This document shows, piece after piece, positions 33,144 through 41,701 of a DNA stretch of 64,000 nucleotides (position 1 is its first letter; each line of letters opens with the position of its first letter). The stretch is from NCBI RefSeq assembly GCF_032121415.1, contig NZ_CP135079.1, positions 5,642,001-5,706,000 of the forward strand. The letters are read 5' to 3'. Made by a program: the position numbers and the translations under genes. The stretch is from Streptomyces parvus (GTDB taxonomy: Bacteria > Actinomycetota > Actinomycetes > Streptomycetales > Streptomycetaceae). The notes under the pieces are model-generated. The model did no database searches and was not told where the DNA came from. It saw only the letters and a list, made by a program, of their open reading frames with translations.

Positions 33144-35534
33144 GTGCGGCCCCTCACCTCCGAGGACCCCCGCACCGTCGGCCCCCACCGCACCCTCGTC
33201 CGGCTCGGCGCGGGCGGCATGGGTGTGGTCTACCTGGCACGCTCGGCGGGCGGGGCGCTCGCCGCCGTCAAGGTGATCAGGGCCGAGCACGCCGCCGACC
33301 CCGGCTTCCGGGCACGGTTTCGCCGCGAGGCCGAGGCGGCCGCCCGGATCACCGGCCCCTGGGTGGTCCCGGTGCTCGGCGCGGACACCGAGGCCCGCGA
33401 ACCGTGGCTGGCGACCGCGTTCGTCCCCGGGCCCTCGCTGGCTCAGGTGGTGGCGGCCGGCGGACCGCTGCCCCCGGTCACCGTGCGGGCGCTGGGGAGG
33501 CGGCTCGCCGAGGCCCTCGCCGCGGTCCACGAGGCCGGGCTGATCCACCGCGACGTCAAACCCGGCAATGTGCTCCTCGGCCTCGACGGCCCCCGCCTCA
33601 TCGACTTCGGGATCGCCCGCCACGAGGGCGCCACCGCGCTGACCGCGACCGGCGCGGTGATCGGGACGCCCGGCTACCTGGCCCCGGAGCAGGCGTCGGC
33701 CGGACCGCTGGGGCCGCCGTGCGACGTGTTCTCGCTCGGCTGCGTCCTTGTGTACGCGGCGACCGGGCGGGGGCCGTTCGGCGAGGGCGGTGGGGCGGGC
33801 GCCCTGTTCCGTACGGTCCACGAGCAGCCGGACCTGACGGGCGTCCCGCCCGGCCTGGCCCCCCTGATCGCCGCCTGCCTCGCGAAGGACCCGGCCGCCC
33901 GGCCGACCGCGAGCCGGGTCCGCGACGCGCTGGCGGCGGACGGGGAGGCGGCCCCGGACCGGAGCGCGCCCCGGGACCCCCGCGAGTCCCTCCGCGCCTC
34001 CTCGGCCCCGGACCTGGCCCCAGACCCGGCCGAGGCCCTGACCCCGGTCCTGGGCGAGGCCCCGGCCCAGGACCTGCCCCCTCACCCGGGGGAGCCCCGG
34101 CCCCCGGGCCGGGCCGAGTCCCCGGCCCCGAACGAGACCCCCGCCCCCACCCCCTGGCAGCCCCCCGCCGGCCTCGCCGCGCTGATCGCCGAGCGGTCCG
34201 CCGCCGCTCTCGCGCTGCCGGACCCCGAGCCCCTGCCCACCACGCTCACCCCGGCCGGGGACGACACCGCCGGGGACGACGCCGTCGACCGGGAGGGCGG
34301 GCCCACTCGCCGCAGGGTCCTGACCGGCGGCGCCGCGGGGGCCGTTCTCCTCGTCGGCGGGGCGGCCGCCGGCTGGAACGCCCTGTGGGGGCGCGGTAGC
34401 CGGGCGGGCGGTCCCTCGGGCCGGTCCGGGGAGCCACCCACGTACACGATCGGGCTCCACGCCGACCTCGGCGGACCCGGCCGGGCCGTCGGGCTGGCCC
34501 ACCGGCGCGGCGCCCAGCTCGCCGTCGCCGACCACAACTCCCGTAAGGACAAGGCGTTCCGGCTCGCCCTGCGCATCGAGGACGACGCGGGCGACCCGGC
34601 GGCGGCGCTCCGGGTGGCCGGGCGGCTGGCCGCCGATCCGGCGGTCGTCGCGGTCCTCGGGCCGACCGGGGCCGTCCTGCGCGAGGAACTCGTCCAGCGG
34701 TACGGCGAGGCACGGCTGGCCACCGTCGTCGTCGCGGCCGGGTCGAGCACCGTCGAGTCCGGCAGCGGGCTCCACCTCTGCGTCACCCGCCCCCTGGACC
34801 GGATGCTCACCCCGGGTCTGATCAGCTACCTGACCCGTACCAGCCCCGCGACCCGCGTCCTCCTCGTCGAGGACGCCGCCGATCCCGGGCTCGCGGGGAA
34901 GGTCGGGAGCGCGTTCCGCGAGGCCGCCCTCACCGGGGTCACCCTCCTCGAACACCCCCTCGCCCGGGGCGACGCGGGCTTCGGCGGTGTCGCCCGCAAG
35001 GCCGTGGCCGGCCGCGCCGACGCCGTCGTGCTCGGCGGCGGCGACGCGGCCCGCGCAGCCCGTCTGGCCACCGCGCTGGCGGGCGAGGGCTTCACCGGCA
35101 CCCGGGTCGCCGCCGGACCCGCCCTCGGGCCCGCCTTCCTCGACGGGGCGGGCGCGGCGGCCGACGGCTGGGTCTTCGCCGAGGCGTACGCCGACCCCGC
35201 CGCCCTCCCCGCGGCCCGGGCCTTCACCGCCGCCCACCGCAAGCGCTTCGGCGCACCCCCGGCGACCTGGGCCGCCGAGGCGTACGACGCGGTCGGCCTG
35301 ATCGCCCGCGCAGCCGGGACCACCAGCGCCTCCGGCGAGGTGCGCAGCGGTATCGGCGGGCGGCTCGTGCGCACCGAGCACCGGGGGATCGTGCGGACCC
35401 TCGCCTTCGACGCCTCGACCCGCCAGGTGCGGATCCCGGACGGGATCTTCCTCTACCGGATCGAGAAGGGCCGCCCCCGCTTCCTGGGCCCGTACGGGCA
35501 GGTCCGTCAGGCGTCCGGCGGCAGCGGCCGGTGA
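33144..35534 (+). CDS. Second receptor-type Ser/Thr kinase with periplasmic-binding domain, 796 aa
   Basis: Same architecture as the gene just before it, which ends one base upstream, so the pair probably arose by tandem duplication. The kinase set is GAGGMGVVYL, Lys43 (AAVKVI), HRDVKPGN (D137) and DFG (D154). A longer Pro/Glu-rich linker (about 275-390) follows, then TRRRVLTGG and a membrane helix at about 392-410. The binding-protein domain starts at about 434 (YTIGLHADLGGPG), and its end motif WAAEAYDAVGLIA is shared with the first copy. GTG start. Sensing two related ligands, or one ligand with heteromers, are possible readings. Confidence 0.9.
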   Translation: MRPLTSEDPRTVGPHRTLVRLGAGGMGVVYLARSAGGALAAVKVIRAEHAADPGFRARFRREAEAAARITGPWVVPVLGADTEAREPWLATAFVPGPSLAQVVAAGGPLPPVTVRALGRRLAEALAAVHEAGLIHRDVKPGNVLLGLDGPRLIDFGIARHEGATALTATGAVIGTPGYLAPEQASAGPLGPPCDVFSLGCVLVYAATGRGPFGEGGGAGALFRTVHEQPDLTGVPPGLAPLIAACLAKDPAARPTASRVRDALAADGEAAPDRSAPRDPRESLRASSAPDLAPDPAEALTPVLGEAPAQDLPPHPGEPRPPGRAESPAPNETPAPTPWQPPAGLAALIAERSAAALALPDPEPLPTTLTPAGDDTAGDDAVDREGGPTRRRVLTGGAAGAVLLVGGAAAGWNALWGRGSRAGGPSGRSGEPPTYTIGLHADLGGPGRAVGLAHRRGAQLAVADHNSRKDKAFRLALRIEDDAGDPAAALRVAGRLAADPAVVAVLGPTGAVLREELVQRYGEARLATVVVAAGSSTVESGSGLHLCVTRPLDRMLTPGLISYLTRTSPATRVLLVEDAADPGLAGKVGSAFREAALTGVTLLEHPLARGDAGFGGVARKAVAGRADAVVLGGGDAARAARLATALAGEGFTGTRVAAGPALGPAFLDGAGAAADGWVFAEAYADPAALPAARAFTAAHRKRFGAPPATWAAEAYDAVGLIARAAGTTSASGEVRSGIGGRLVRTEHRGIVRTLAFDASTRQVRIPDGIFLYRIEKGRPRFLGPYGQVRQASGGSGR

Positions 35535-35678
35535 AGCCCCGGCCAGGCGTGAAGATCTCCTGCGGCGGCGCTTAAGAAATCCTCGATGGACCGGGGGCCC
35601 CGCCGTACGGCAGCCTTCTCGGTGACGGCCGGGGACGGCGCGTGGAGCTTTCCCAGATGCTCCGTCCCGTCCCGCCGA

Positions 35679-35696
35679 ACCCCCACCATGGGGGGT
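35679..35696 (+). repeat. Short hairpin upstream of tdh
   Basis: 6-bp ACCCCC/GGGGGT stem around CCATGG, within the kinase-tdh spacer. Confidence 0.35.
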
Positions 35697-35710
35697 GACA
35701 CCCAAGACCA

Positions 35711-35752
35711 CCCCGGGCCGCAGGGTTCTCCGACATGCCCCGCGGCCCGGGG
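35711..35752 (+). terminator. 11-bp perfect stem between the kinases and tdh
   Basis: 35711-35721 pairs with 35742-35752 across a 20-base loop. It may end the kinase operon or form part of the tdh leader, which starts 37 bases further on. Confidence 0.55.
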
Positions 35753-35788
35753 TATTCACTCGCGTACCGACGTCAGGGAGCCACAGCC

Positions 35789-36817
35789 GTGAAGGCACTC
35801 GTCAAGCAGAAGGCCGAGCCCGGACTGTGGCTGATGGACGTGCCGGAGCCGGAGTACGGTCCCACCGACGTCCTGATCAAGGTCCTGCGCACCGGTATCT
35901 GCGGCACCGACCTGCACATCCGCGCCTATGACGGCTGGGCCCAGCAGGCGGTCACCACCCCGCTGATCCTCGGCCACGAGTTCGTCGGCGAGGTCGCCGC
36001 GACCGGCTCCGACGTCGCCGACATCGCCATCGGCGACCTGGTCAGCGGCGAGGGCCACCTCGTCTGCGGCAAGTGCCGCAACTGCCTCGCCGGCCGCCGC
36101 CACCTCTGCCGCTCCACCGTCGGCCTCGGGGTCGGCCGCGACGGGGCGTTCGCGGAGTACGTCGTCCTGCCCGCCTCCAACGTGTGGGTGCACCGGGTCC
36201 CCGTCGACCTCGACATCGCGGCGATCTTCGACCCGTTCGGCAACGCCGTGCACACCGCGCTCTCCTTCCCGCTGGTCGGCGAGGACGTCCTGATCACCGG
36301 CGCGGGCCCGATCGGCATCATGGCCGCCGCCGTCGCCCAGCATGCGGGGGCCCGCAACGTCGTCATCACCGACGTCAGCGAGGCCCGCCTCGCTCTGGCC
36401 CGCAAGGTCGGCGTCAGCCTCGCCCTGAACGTCGCGGAGAGCACCATCGCGGACGGGCAGCGCGAACTCGGCCTGCGGGAGGGCTTCGACATCGGCCTGG
36501 AGATGTCCGGCCGCCCCGAGGCGATGCGCGACATGGTCGCGAACATGACGCACGGCGGCCGGATCGCCATGCTCGGCCTGCCCGCCGAGGAGTTCGCCGT
36601 CGACTGGGCCCGCATCGTCACCTCGATGATCACCATCAAGGGCATCTACGGCCGCGAGATGTACGAGACCTGGTACGCCATGTCCGTCCTGCTGGAGGGC
36701 GGCCTCGACCTCGCCCCCGTGATCACCGGCCGGTACGGCTTCCGCGACTTCGAGGCCGCCTTCGACGACGCCGCGAGCGGCCTCGGCGGCAAGGTCATCC
36801 TCGACTGGACCGCCTGA
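35789..36817 (+). CDS. tdh: L-threonine 3-dehydrogenase, 342 aa
   Basis: Zinc-dependent medium-chain dehydrogenase that oxidises L-threonine to 2-amino-3-ketobutyrate with NAD+. The catalytic zinc set starts with GICGTDLH and GHEFVGEV. The structural zinc loop has four Cys (CGKCRNCLAGRRHLC). The NAD motif is GAGPIGIMAAAVAQ. The GTG start at 35789 follows AGGGAG. kbl lies 77 bases downstream, and together they form the threonine-to-glycine route. Confidence 0.93.
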   Translation: MKALVKQKAEPGLWLMDVPEPEYGPTDVLIKVLRTGICGTDLHIRAYDGWAQQAVTTPLILGHEFVGEVAATGSDVADIAIGDLVSGEGHLVCGKCRNCLAGRRHLCRSTVGLGVGRDGAFAEYVVLPASNVWVHRVPVDLDIAAIFDPFGNAVHTALSFPLVGEDVLITGAGPIGIMAAAVAQHAGARNVVITDVSEARLALARKVGVSLALNVAESTIADGQRELGLREGFDIGLEMSGRPEAMRDMVANMTHGGRIAMLGLPAEEFAVDWARIVTSMITIKGIYGREMYETWYAMSVLLEGGLDLAPVITGRYGFRDFEAAFDDAASGLGGKVILDWTA

Positions 36818-36894
36818 GGCGCCCGGCCGCCCGACGCGCCCGACCTCCTCCCCTCTCGTCCCTCGGCTCTTATCTGATCTCCTAAGGAATCCGC

Positions 36895-38097
36895 ATGTTC
36901 GACTCCGTACGCGACGATCTGCGCACCACCCTCGACGAGATCCGCGCCGCCGGGCTGCACAAGCCCGAGCGCGTGATCGGCACCCCGCAGTCCGCGACCG
37001 TCGAGGTCACCTCCGGCGGCCGCCCCGGCGAGGTCCTCAACTTCTGCGCCAACAACTACCTCGGCCTCGCCGACCACCCCGAGGTCATCGCCGCCGCCCA
37101 CGAGGCGCTGGACCGCTGGGGCTACGGGATGGCGTCGGTCCGCTTCATCTGCGGCACGCAGGAGGTCCACAAGGAGCTGGAGCAGCGGCTCTCGGCCTTC
37201 CTCGGCCAGGAGGACACGATCCTCTACTCCTCCTGCTTCGACGCCAACGGCGGAGTCTTCGAGACCCTGCTCGGCCCCGAGGACGCGGTCATCTCCGACG
37301 CCCTCAACCACGCCTCCATCATCGACGGCATCCGGCTCTCCAAGGCCAAGCGCCACCGCTACGCCAACCGCGACATGGCCGAACTGGAGACGCAGCTCAA
37401 GGAGGCGTCCGGCGCGCGCCGCCGCCTCATCGTCACCGACGGCGTCTTCTCCATGGACGGGTACGTCGCCCCGCTCCAGGAGATCTGCGACCTGGCCGAC
37501 CGCCACGACGCCATGGTCATGGTCGACGACTCGCACGCCGTCGGCTTCGTCGGCCCCGGCGGTCGCGGCACGCCCGAGCTGCACGGCGTGATGGACCGGG
37601 TCGACATCATCACCGGCACCCTGGGCAAGGCGCTCGGCGGAGCCTCAGGCGGCTACGTCGCGGCCCGCGCGGAGATCGTCGCCCTGCTGCGCCAGCGCTC
37701 GCGCCCGTACCTCTTCTCCAACACGCTCGCCCCGGTCATCGCCGCAGCCTCCCTCAAGGTCATCGACCTGCTGGAGTCCGCCGGGGACCTGCGCGAGCAG
37801 CTCGCCGCCAACACCGAGCTGTTCCGCACGCGGATGACCGCGGAGGGTTTCGACATCCTGCCCGGCGACCACGCCATCGCCCCCGTCATGATCGGGGACG
37901 CGGGCAAGGCGGGCCGGATGGCGGAACTGCTCCTGGAGCGCGGGGTGTACGTGATCGGCTTCTCGTACCCCGTCGTCCCGCAGGGCGCGGCCCGTATCCG
38001 CGTCCAGCTCTCGGCCGCCCACTCCGCCGCCGATGTGAACCGTGCCGTGGACGCGTTCGTCGACGCTCGGGCCGCGCTGGAGGCGGAAGCCGTCTGA
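36895..38097 (+). CDS. kbl: Glycine C-acetyltransferase (2-amino-3-ketobutyrate CoA ligase), 400 aa
   Basis: PLP enzyme splitting 2-amino-3-ketobutyrate with CoA into glycine and acetyl-CoA. The PLP lysine is K245 in GTLGKALGGASGG. The conserved DDSHAVGF, SDALNHASI and RFICGTQEVH motifs of alpha-oxoamine synthases are present. Expected length. ATG start. It lies in the threonine catabolism operon with tdh. A LysR-type gene follows on the same strand but starts from its own leaderless-type site. Confidence 0.95.
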   Translation: MFDSVRDDLRTTLDEIRAAGLHKPERVIGTPQSATVEVTSGGRPGEVLNFCANNYLGLADHPEVIAAAHEALDRWGYGMASVRFICGTQEVHKELEQRLSAFLGQEDTILYSSCFDANGGVFETLLGPEDAVISDALNHASIIDGIRLSKAKRHRYANRDMAELETQLKEASGARRRLIVTDGVFSMDGYVAPLQEICDLADRHDAMVMVDDSHAVGFVGPGGRGTPELHGVMDRVDIITGTLGKALGGASGGYVAARAEIVALLRQRSRPYLFSNTLAPVIAAASLKVIDLLESAGDLREQLAANTELFRTRMTAEGFDILPGDHAIAPVMIGDAGKAGRMAELLLERGVYVIGFSYPVVPQGAARIRVQLSAAHSAADVNRAVDAFVDARAALEAEAV

Positions 38098-38111
38098 CCG
38101 CCGACCGGGTC

Positions 38112-38126
38112 GGTGGTTCCGCCACC
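38112..38126 (+). promoter_or_regulatory. Inverted repeat in front of the LysR gene
   Basis: GGTGG/CCACC separated by 5 bases, just upstream of the -10-like GACAAT. Possible autoregulatory LysR site. Confidence 0.3.
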
Positions 38127-38132
38127 ACCTGG

Positions 38133-38138
38133 GACAAT
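38133..38138 (+). promoter_or_regulatory. Putative -10 box for a leaderless LysR gene
   Basis: GACAAT ends 6 bases before ATG 38145; no ribosome site. Confidence 0.4.
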
Positions 38139-38144
38139 GGGCAC

Positions 38145-39071
38145 ATGATCGATGCGCGGCGGCTGCGAATCCTCCGTGCGGTGGCCGACCACCGCACGGT
38201 GACCGCGGCCGCCGCCGCGTTGTACCTGACCCCCTCCGCCGTCTCCCAGCAGCTCGCAGCCCTGGAGCAGGAGACCGGCCACCGCCTCGTCGAACGCGGG
38301 GCGCGCGGGGCCCGGCTCACCGCCGCAGGGGAGATCCTGCTCAGCCACACCAACCTGGTCCTCGCCCAGCTGGAGCGGGCCGAGGCGGAGCTGGCCGACT
38401 ACAGCGCGGGTGTCGCCGGTACGGTCACGGTCGCCGCCTTCGCCACCGGGATCGGCCTCGTCCTCGCTCCCGCCCTCACCGAGCTGGCCCGCACCGCGCC
38501 CGGCATCCGGGTCAAGGTGCAGGACGCGGAGGGCGACGCGAGCGTCCCGATGGTGCTGGACCGGCAGGTGGATGTGGCGGTGGCCGTCGAATACCGGGGC
38601 GCGCCCGCCGAGGACGACCGCCGGCTCACCCGTGTCCCGCTGTACTCGGAGCCCTTCGACGCGGTGCTCCCGGTGGGCCACCGCCTCGCCTGTCAGGCCC
38701 ACGTGGCGGTCGCCGACCTGGCGAAGGACCCGTGGATCGGGCCGTACCCCGGCAACCCCTGCCACGACGTGGTGGTCCTGGCCTGCGAGTACGCCGGTTT
38801 CGCCCCGCGCCTCGACCACTCGTCGGACGACTTCCACGCGGTGGTCGCCCTGGCCGGAGCGGACGCAGGGGTGGCGTTGGTGCCCCGCTCCGCGCTGCGC
38901 GGGATGGAACTGACCGGTGTCGTCGTCCGCCCGGTCGAGGGCAGCGCCCCCACCCGCCGGGTTTTCGCGGCCGTACGCCAGGGGGCCGAGGGCCATCCGC
39001 TGATCCGGCCGGTGCTGGACGCGATGGAGGCGGTGGCCGTACGCGAAGCCGGGCTGGCCGCCCGGTCCTGA
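38145..39071 (+). CDS. LysR family transcriptional regulator, 308 aa
   Basis: N-terminal winged helix-turn-helix, residues about 4-60 (motif AAALYLTPSAVSQQLAALEQE), followed by a helical linker. The effector-binding periplasmic-like domain starts at about residue 90 (GTVTVAAFATGIGLVLAPALT). LysR genes often lie next to their target; the neighbours are tdh-kbl upstream on the same strand and the VOC gene downstream on the other strand. Direct control of tdh-kbl is possible but not shown. Confidence 0.92.
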   Translation: MIDARRLRILRAVADHRTVTAAAAALYLTPSAVSQQLAALEQETGHRLVERGARGARLTAAGEILLSHTNLVLAQLERAEAELADYSAGVAGTVTVAAFATGIGLVLAPALTELARTAPGIRVKVQDAEGDASVPMVLDRQVDVAVAVEYRGAPAEDDRRLTRVPLYSEPFDAVLPVGHRLACQAHVAVADLAKDPWIGPYPGNPCHDVVVLACEYAGFAPRLDHSSDDFHAVVALAGADAGVALVPRSALRGMELTGVVVRPVEGSAPTRRVFAAVRQGAEGHPLIRPVLDAMEAVAVREAGLAARS

Positions 39072-39146
39072 CCCGGGGGCCGCGGTACACCCGGTCCTGA
39101 CCCCAGGGCTCCAGGCCCCCCCGGGGACGGCGTGGTGGCGACGGCC

Positions 39147-39539
39147 TCAGCCGGCCGGCTGGAGCAGATCCCACCGGTTGCCGTACAGGTCCTCGAAGAC
39201 CGCGACCGAGCCGTACGACTCGTGGCGCGGCTCCTCCAGGAAGCGCACCCCGGCCGCGCGCATCCGCTCGTGGTCGGCCGCGAAGTCCTCGGTGTGCAGG
39301 AAGAAGCCGACCCGGCCGCCCGTCTGCGCCCCGACGGCCCCGGCCTGCGCCTCGTCCTTCGCCCGGGCCAGCAGCAGCCCCGTGCCGTCCGCCGCCCCGC
39401 GCGGGCGCACCACCACCCAGCGGGTGCCGTCGCCCCGGTCGGTGTCCTCCACCGGCTCGAAGCCGAGCGCGTCGCGGTAGAACGCGAGCGCCTCGTCGTA
39501 GTCGCGGACGACCAGGGTGACCAGGGCGATGCGGGACAT
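39147..39539 (-). CDS. VOC/glyoxalase family protein, 130 aa
   Basis: Single vicinal-oxygen-chelate domain. Typical features are the opening MSRIALVTLVVRDYDEAL, the DALGFEPV strand, the GFFLHTEDFAADHERM half with its His and Glu, and the closing FEDLYGNRWDLLQ. ATG at 39539 with GGAAGG upstream. The reaction cannot be specified, as the superfamily includes lyases, dioxygenases and resistance proteins. Confidence 0.9.
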   Translation of the reverse strand: MSRIALVTLVVRDYDEALAFYRDALGFEPVEDTDRGDGTRWVVVRPRGAADGTGLLLARAKDEAQAGAVGAQTGGRVGFFLHTEDFAADHERMRAAGVRFLEEPRHESYGSVAVFEDLYGNRWDLLQPAG

Positions 39540-39624
39540 GAAAGTTGCCTTCCGGAGGTTCTGCCGGCGGGGCTCCGCGACGACGTTATACGTAACACTA
39601 GCGCTTCGGTCCCCGGTTGCCGGG

Positions 39625-39630
39625 CACAAT
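39625..39630 (+). promoter_or_regulatory. Putative -10 box for the leaderless P-loop kinase gene
   Basis: CACAAT ends 7 bases before ATG 39638; no ribosome site. Confidence 0.35.
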
Positions 39631-39637
39631 GCGCCGC

Positions 39638-40330
39638 ATGGACTTCGTGGACGCTACGAGCACCGGCGGCCGGGCCGCGCTGAACGACCGGGCCCGCGCC
39701 CTCGCGGACACCGGACAGCGGCGCATCCTCGGGATCGCGGGCCCGCCCGGGGCCGGGAAGTCCACTCTGGCGGACCGGCTGGTCGCGGCCCTGGACGGAC
39801 GCGCCGCCCTCGTCCCGATGGACGGCTTCCATCTGGCCGCCGCCGAGCTGGACCGCCTCGGCCGCGCCGACCGCAAGGGCGCGCCCGACACCTTCGACGC
39901 GGCCGGGTACGCGGCCCTGCTGCGGCGGCTGCGGACGCCGGACCCGGTGCACGCGGTCTACGCCCCGGCCTTCGACCGGACCCTGGAGGAGCCGGTCGCG
40001 GGGTCCCTGCCCGTCCCGCCGGGCGTTCCCCTCGTCGTCACCGAGGGCAACTACCTGCTGCTCGGCGACGGGGCGTGGGCCCCGGTGCGCGGGCTGCTGG
40101 ACGAGGTGTGGTTCCTGGAGCTCGACCCGGAGGTCCGGGTGCGTCGCCTTGTCGACCGGCATGTGCACCACGGCCGGCTCCGGCGCGACGCGGAGGAGTG
40201 GGTGGCCCGGTCCGACGAGGCGAACGCCCGGCTGGTGGAGCGGGACCGCGACCGGGCGGACCTGATCGTGCGGCTGCCCGACGGGCGACGGCCGCGGCGA
40301 CCGGTGTCTGACGACGACCGACGCGGGTGA
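39638..40330 (+). CDS. P-loop nucleoside/nucleotide kinase family protein, 230 aa
   Basis: Small P-loop kinase of the uridine kinase/PRK type. Walker A is GIAGPPGAGKSTLADRL, and the conserved MDGFHLAAAELDRLGR follows. A third segment VVTEGNYLLLGDGAW holds the Asp/Glu usually used for catalysis. The C-terminal extension is Arg-rich. Substrate unknown; pantothenate, uridine or sugar-like substrates are all plausible. A direct-repeat segment follows the stop. Confidence 0.85.
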   Translation: MDFVDATSTGGRAALNDRARALADTGQRRILGIAGPPGAGKSTLADRLVAALDGRAALVPMDGFHLAAAELDRLGRADRKGAPDTFDAAGYAALLRRLRTPDPVHAVYAPAFDRTLEEPVAGSLPVPPGVPLVVTEGNYLLLGDGAWAPVRGLLDEVWFLELDPEVRVRRLVDRHVHHGRLRRDAEEWVARSDEANARLVERDRDRADLIVRLPDGRRPRRPVSDDDRRG

Positions 40331-40420
40331 CGGCTCACGGTGACCGACGCTGCTGACGGCGTCCCGCGGCTGAGGGTGACCGAGGCGACCGACGGCTGAC
40401 GCCCCGGCAGACACGCACGG

Positions 40421-40476
40421 CCGGAAGCCGGTCGCGGACACGCCCAGGTCTGACACGCGACCGGAAGCCGGTCGCG
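40421..40476. repeat. Two 16-base repeats, 40-bp period, with a hairpin
   Basis: The same 16 bases at 40421-40436 and 40461-40476 (GC-rich, centred on GGAAGCC), with GACACGC shared upstream of both. The second copy is part of a 9-bp perfect stem with a 3-base loop (40456-40476). It lies between the P-loop kinase stop and the M24 peptidase start. Confidence 0.55.
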
Positions 40477-40534
40477 TACGCCCCGCCGGGCGGGCAGGAT
40501 GCTGTGTGCCGTGTCGCAGCGCCAGGAGGTCCTG

Positions 40535-41683
40535 ATGTCGAGCCCGAGCCCGTTCGCCCAGCAGTCCGCTCCGCCCCCGCCCTTCACCGCCGACGACTAC
40601 CGGGCCCGGATGGCACGGGCCGCCGAGTCCGCGGCCGAGGCCGGGCTCGCCGGGGTGATCGTCGCGCCGGGTCCCGACCTCGTCCACCTCACCGGCTACC
40701 GCCCCGTGAGCACGGAGCGCCTCACCCTCCTCGTGGTGCGGGCCGGCCACGACCCGGTGCTGGTGGTCCCGACCCTGGAGGCCCCCGACGCGGCCGCCGC
40801 CACGGGGGCGCCCGCGCTGACCCTGCGGGACTGGACCGACGGCAAGGACCCGTACGAGGTGACCGCTCCGCTGCTGGAGGCCGAGGGCCGCTTCGGCGTC
40901 AGCGACAACACCTGGGCGATGCATCTGCTGGGTCTCCAGCGGCAGTTGCCGGGCACTTCCTACACCGCCCTCACCGAGGCCCTGCCGATGCTCCGCGCGG
41001 TGAAGGACGCCGCCGAGCTGGAACGGCTCGCCGCCGCCGGGGCCGCCGCCGACGCCACGTACGAGGAAATCCTCAAGGTGCGCTTCTCCGGCCGCCGGGA
41101 GGTCGACGTGGCCATGGACCTCGCCGCGCTGCTGCGGGAGTTCGGGCACTCCCAGGTGGACTTCACCGTCGTCGGATCCGGCCCCAACGGGGCCAACCCG
41201 CACCACGAGGCGGGCGAACGCACCATCGAGCGCGGCGACATGGTCGTCCTCGACTTCGGCGGTCTGAAGCACGGCTACGGCTCCGACACCTCCCGTACGG
41301 TCCATGTCGGCGAGCCCACCGCCGAGGAGCAGCGGGTCCACGACATCGTCCGCGAGGCCCAGCAGGCGGGCTGCGCCGCCGTCCGGCCCGGCGCCGCCTG
41401 CCAGGAGATCGACCGGGCCGCCCGCGCGGTGATCACCGAGTTCGGCTACGGCGACCGGTTCATCCACCGCACCGGCCACGGCATCGGCGTCACCACCCAC
41501 GAGCCGCCCTACATGATCGAGGGGGAGGAGCAGCCGCTCGTCCCGGGCATGTGCTTCTCCGTGGAGCCGGGGATCTACCTCCCCGGCCGCTTCGGCGTCC
41601 GGATCGAGGACATCGTGGCGGTGACCGAGGACGGCGGACGCCGCCTCAACACCACCGCCCGCGAACTCGCCGTCGTGGAGTAG
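40535..41683 (+). CDS. M24 family metallopeptidase, Xaa-Pro dipeptidase-like, 382 aa
   Basis: N-terminal creatinase-like domain (to about residue 155), then the pita-bread fold with the full dimetal set: D in VLDFGG, D in SDTSRT, H in GHGIGVTTHE, E in SVEPGIY and E in RIEDIV. Family of Xaa-Pro aminopeptidase/dipeptidase. ATG at 40535 has a perfect AGGAGG ribosome site. No signal peptide, so cytoplasmic. Convergent with treZ across a short gap. Confidence 0.93.
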   Translation: MSSPSPFAQQSAPPPPFTADDYRARMARAAESAAEAGLAGVIVAPGPDLVHLTGYRPVSTERLTLLVVRAGHDPVLVVPTLEAPDAAAATGAPALTLRDWTDGKDPYEVTAPLLEAEGRFGVSDNTWAMHLLGLQRQLPGTSYTALTEALPMLRAVKDAAELERLAAAGAAADATYEEILKVRFSGRREVDVAMDLAALLREFGHSQVDFTVVGSGPNGANPHHEAGERTIERGDMVVLDFGGLKHGYGSDTSRTVHVGEPTAEEQRVHDIVREAQQAGCAAVRPGAACQEIDRAARAVITEFGYGDRFIHRTGHGIGVTTHEPPYMIEGEEQPLVPGMCFSVEPGIYLPGRFGVRIEDIVAVTEDGGRRLNTTARELAVVE

Positions 41684-41701
41684 GGGCGCGGACGCGGGAG
41701 T

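Noticed and set aside
35679..35752. Riboswitch ahead of tdh
   Set aside because: Two hairpins exist, but no known riboswitch core could be recognised.
31424..35798. Two long minus-strand frames opposite the kinase genes
   Set aside because: Gly/Asp/Glu-rich shadow products with no motif; the plus strand carries complete kinase motifs.
40421..40476. CRISPR-like repeat
   Set aside because: Only two short copies, no spacer series and no cas gene.
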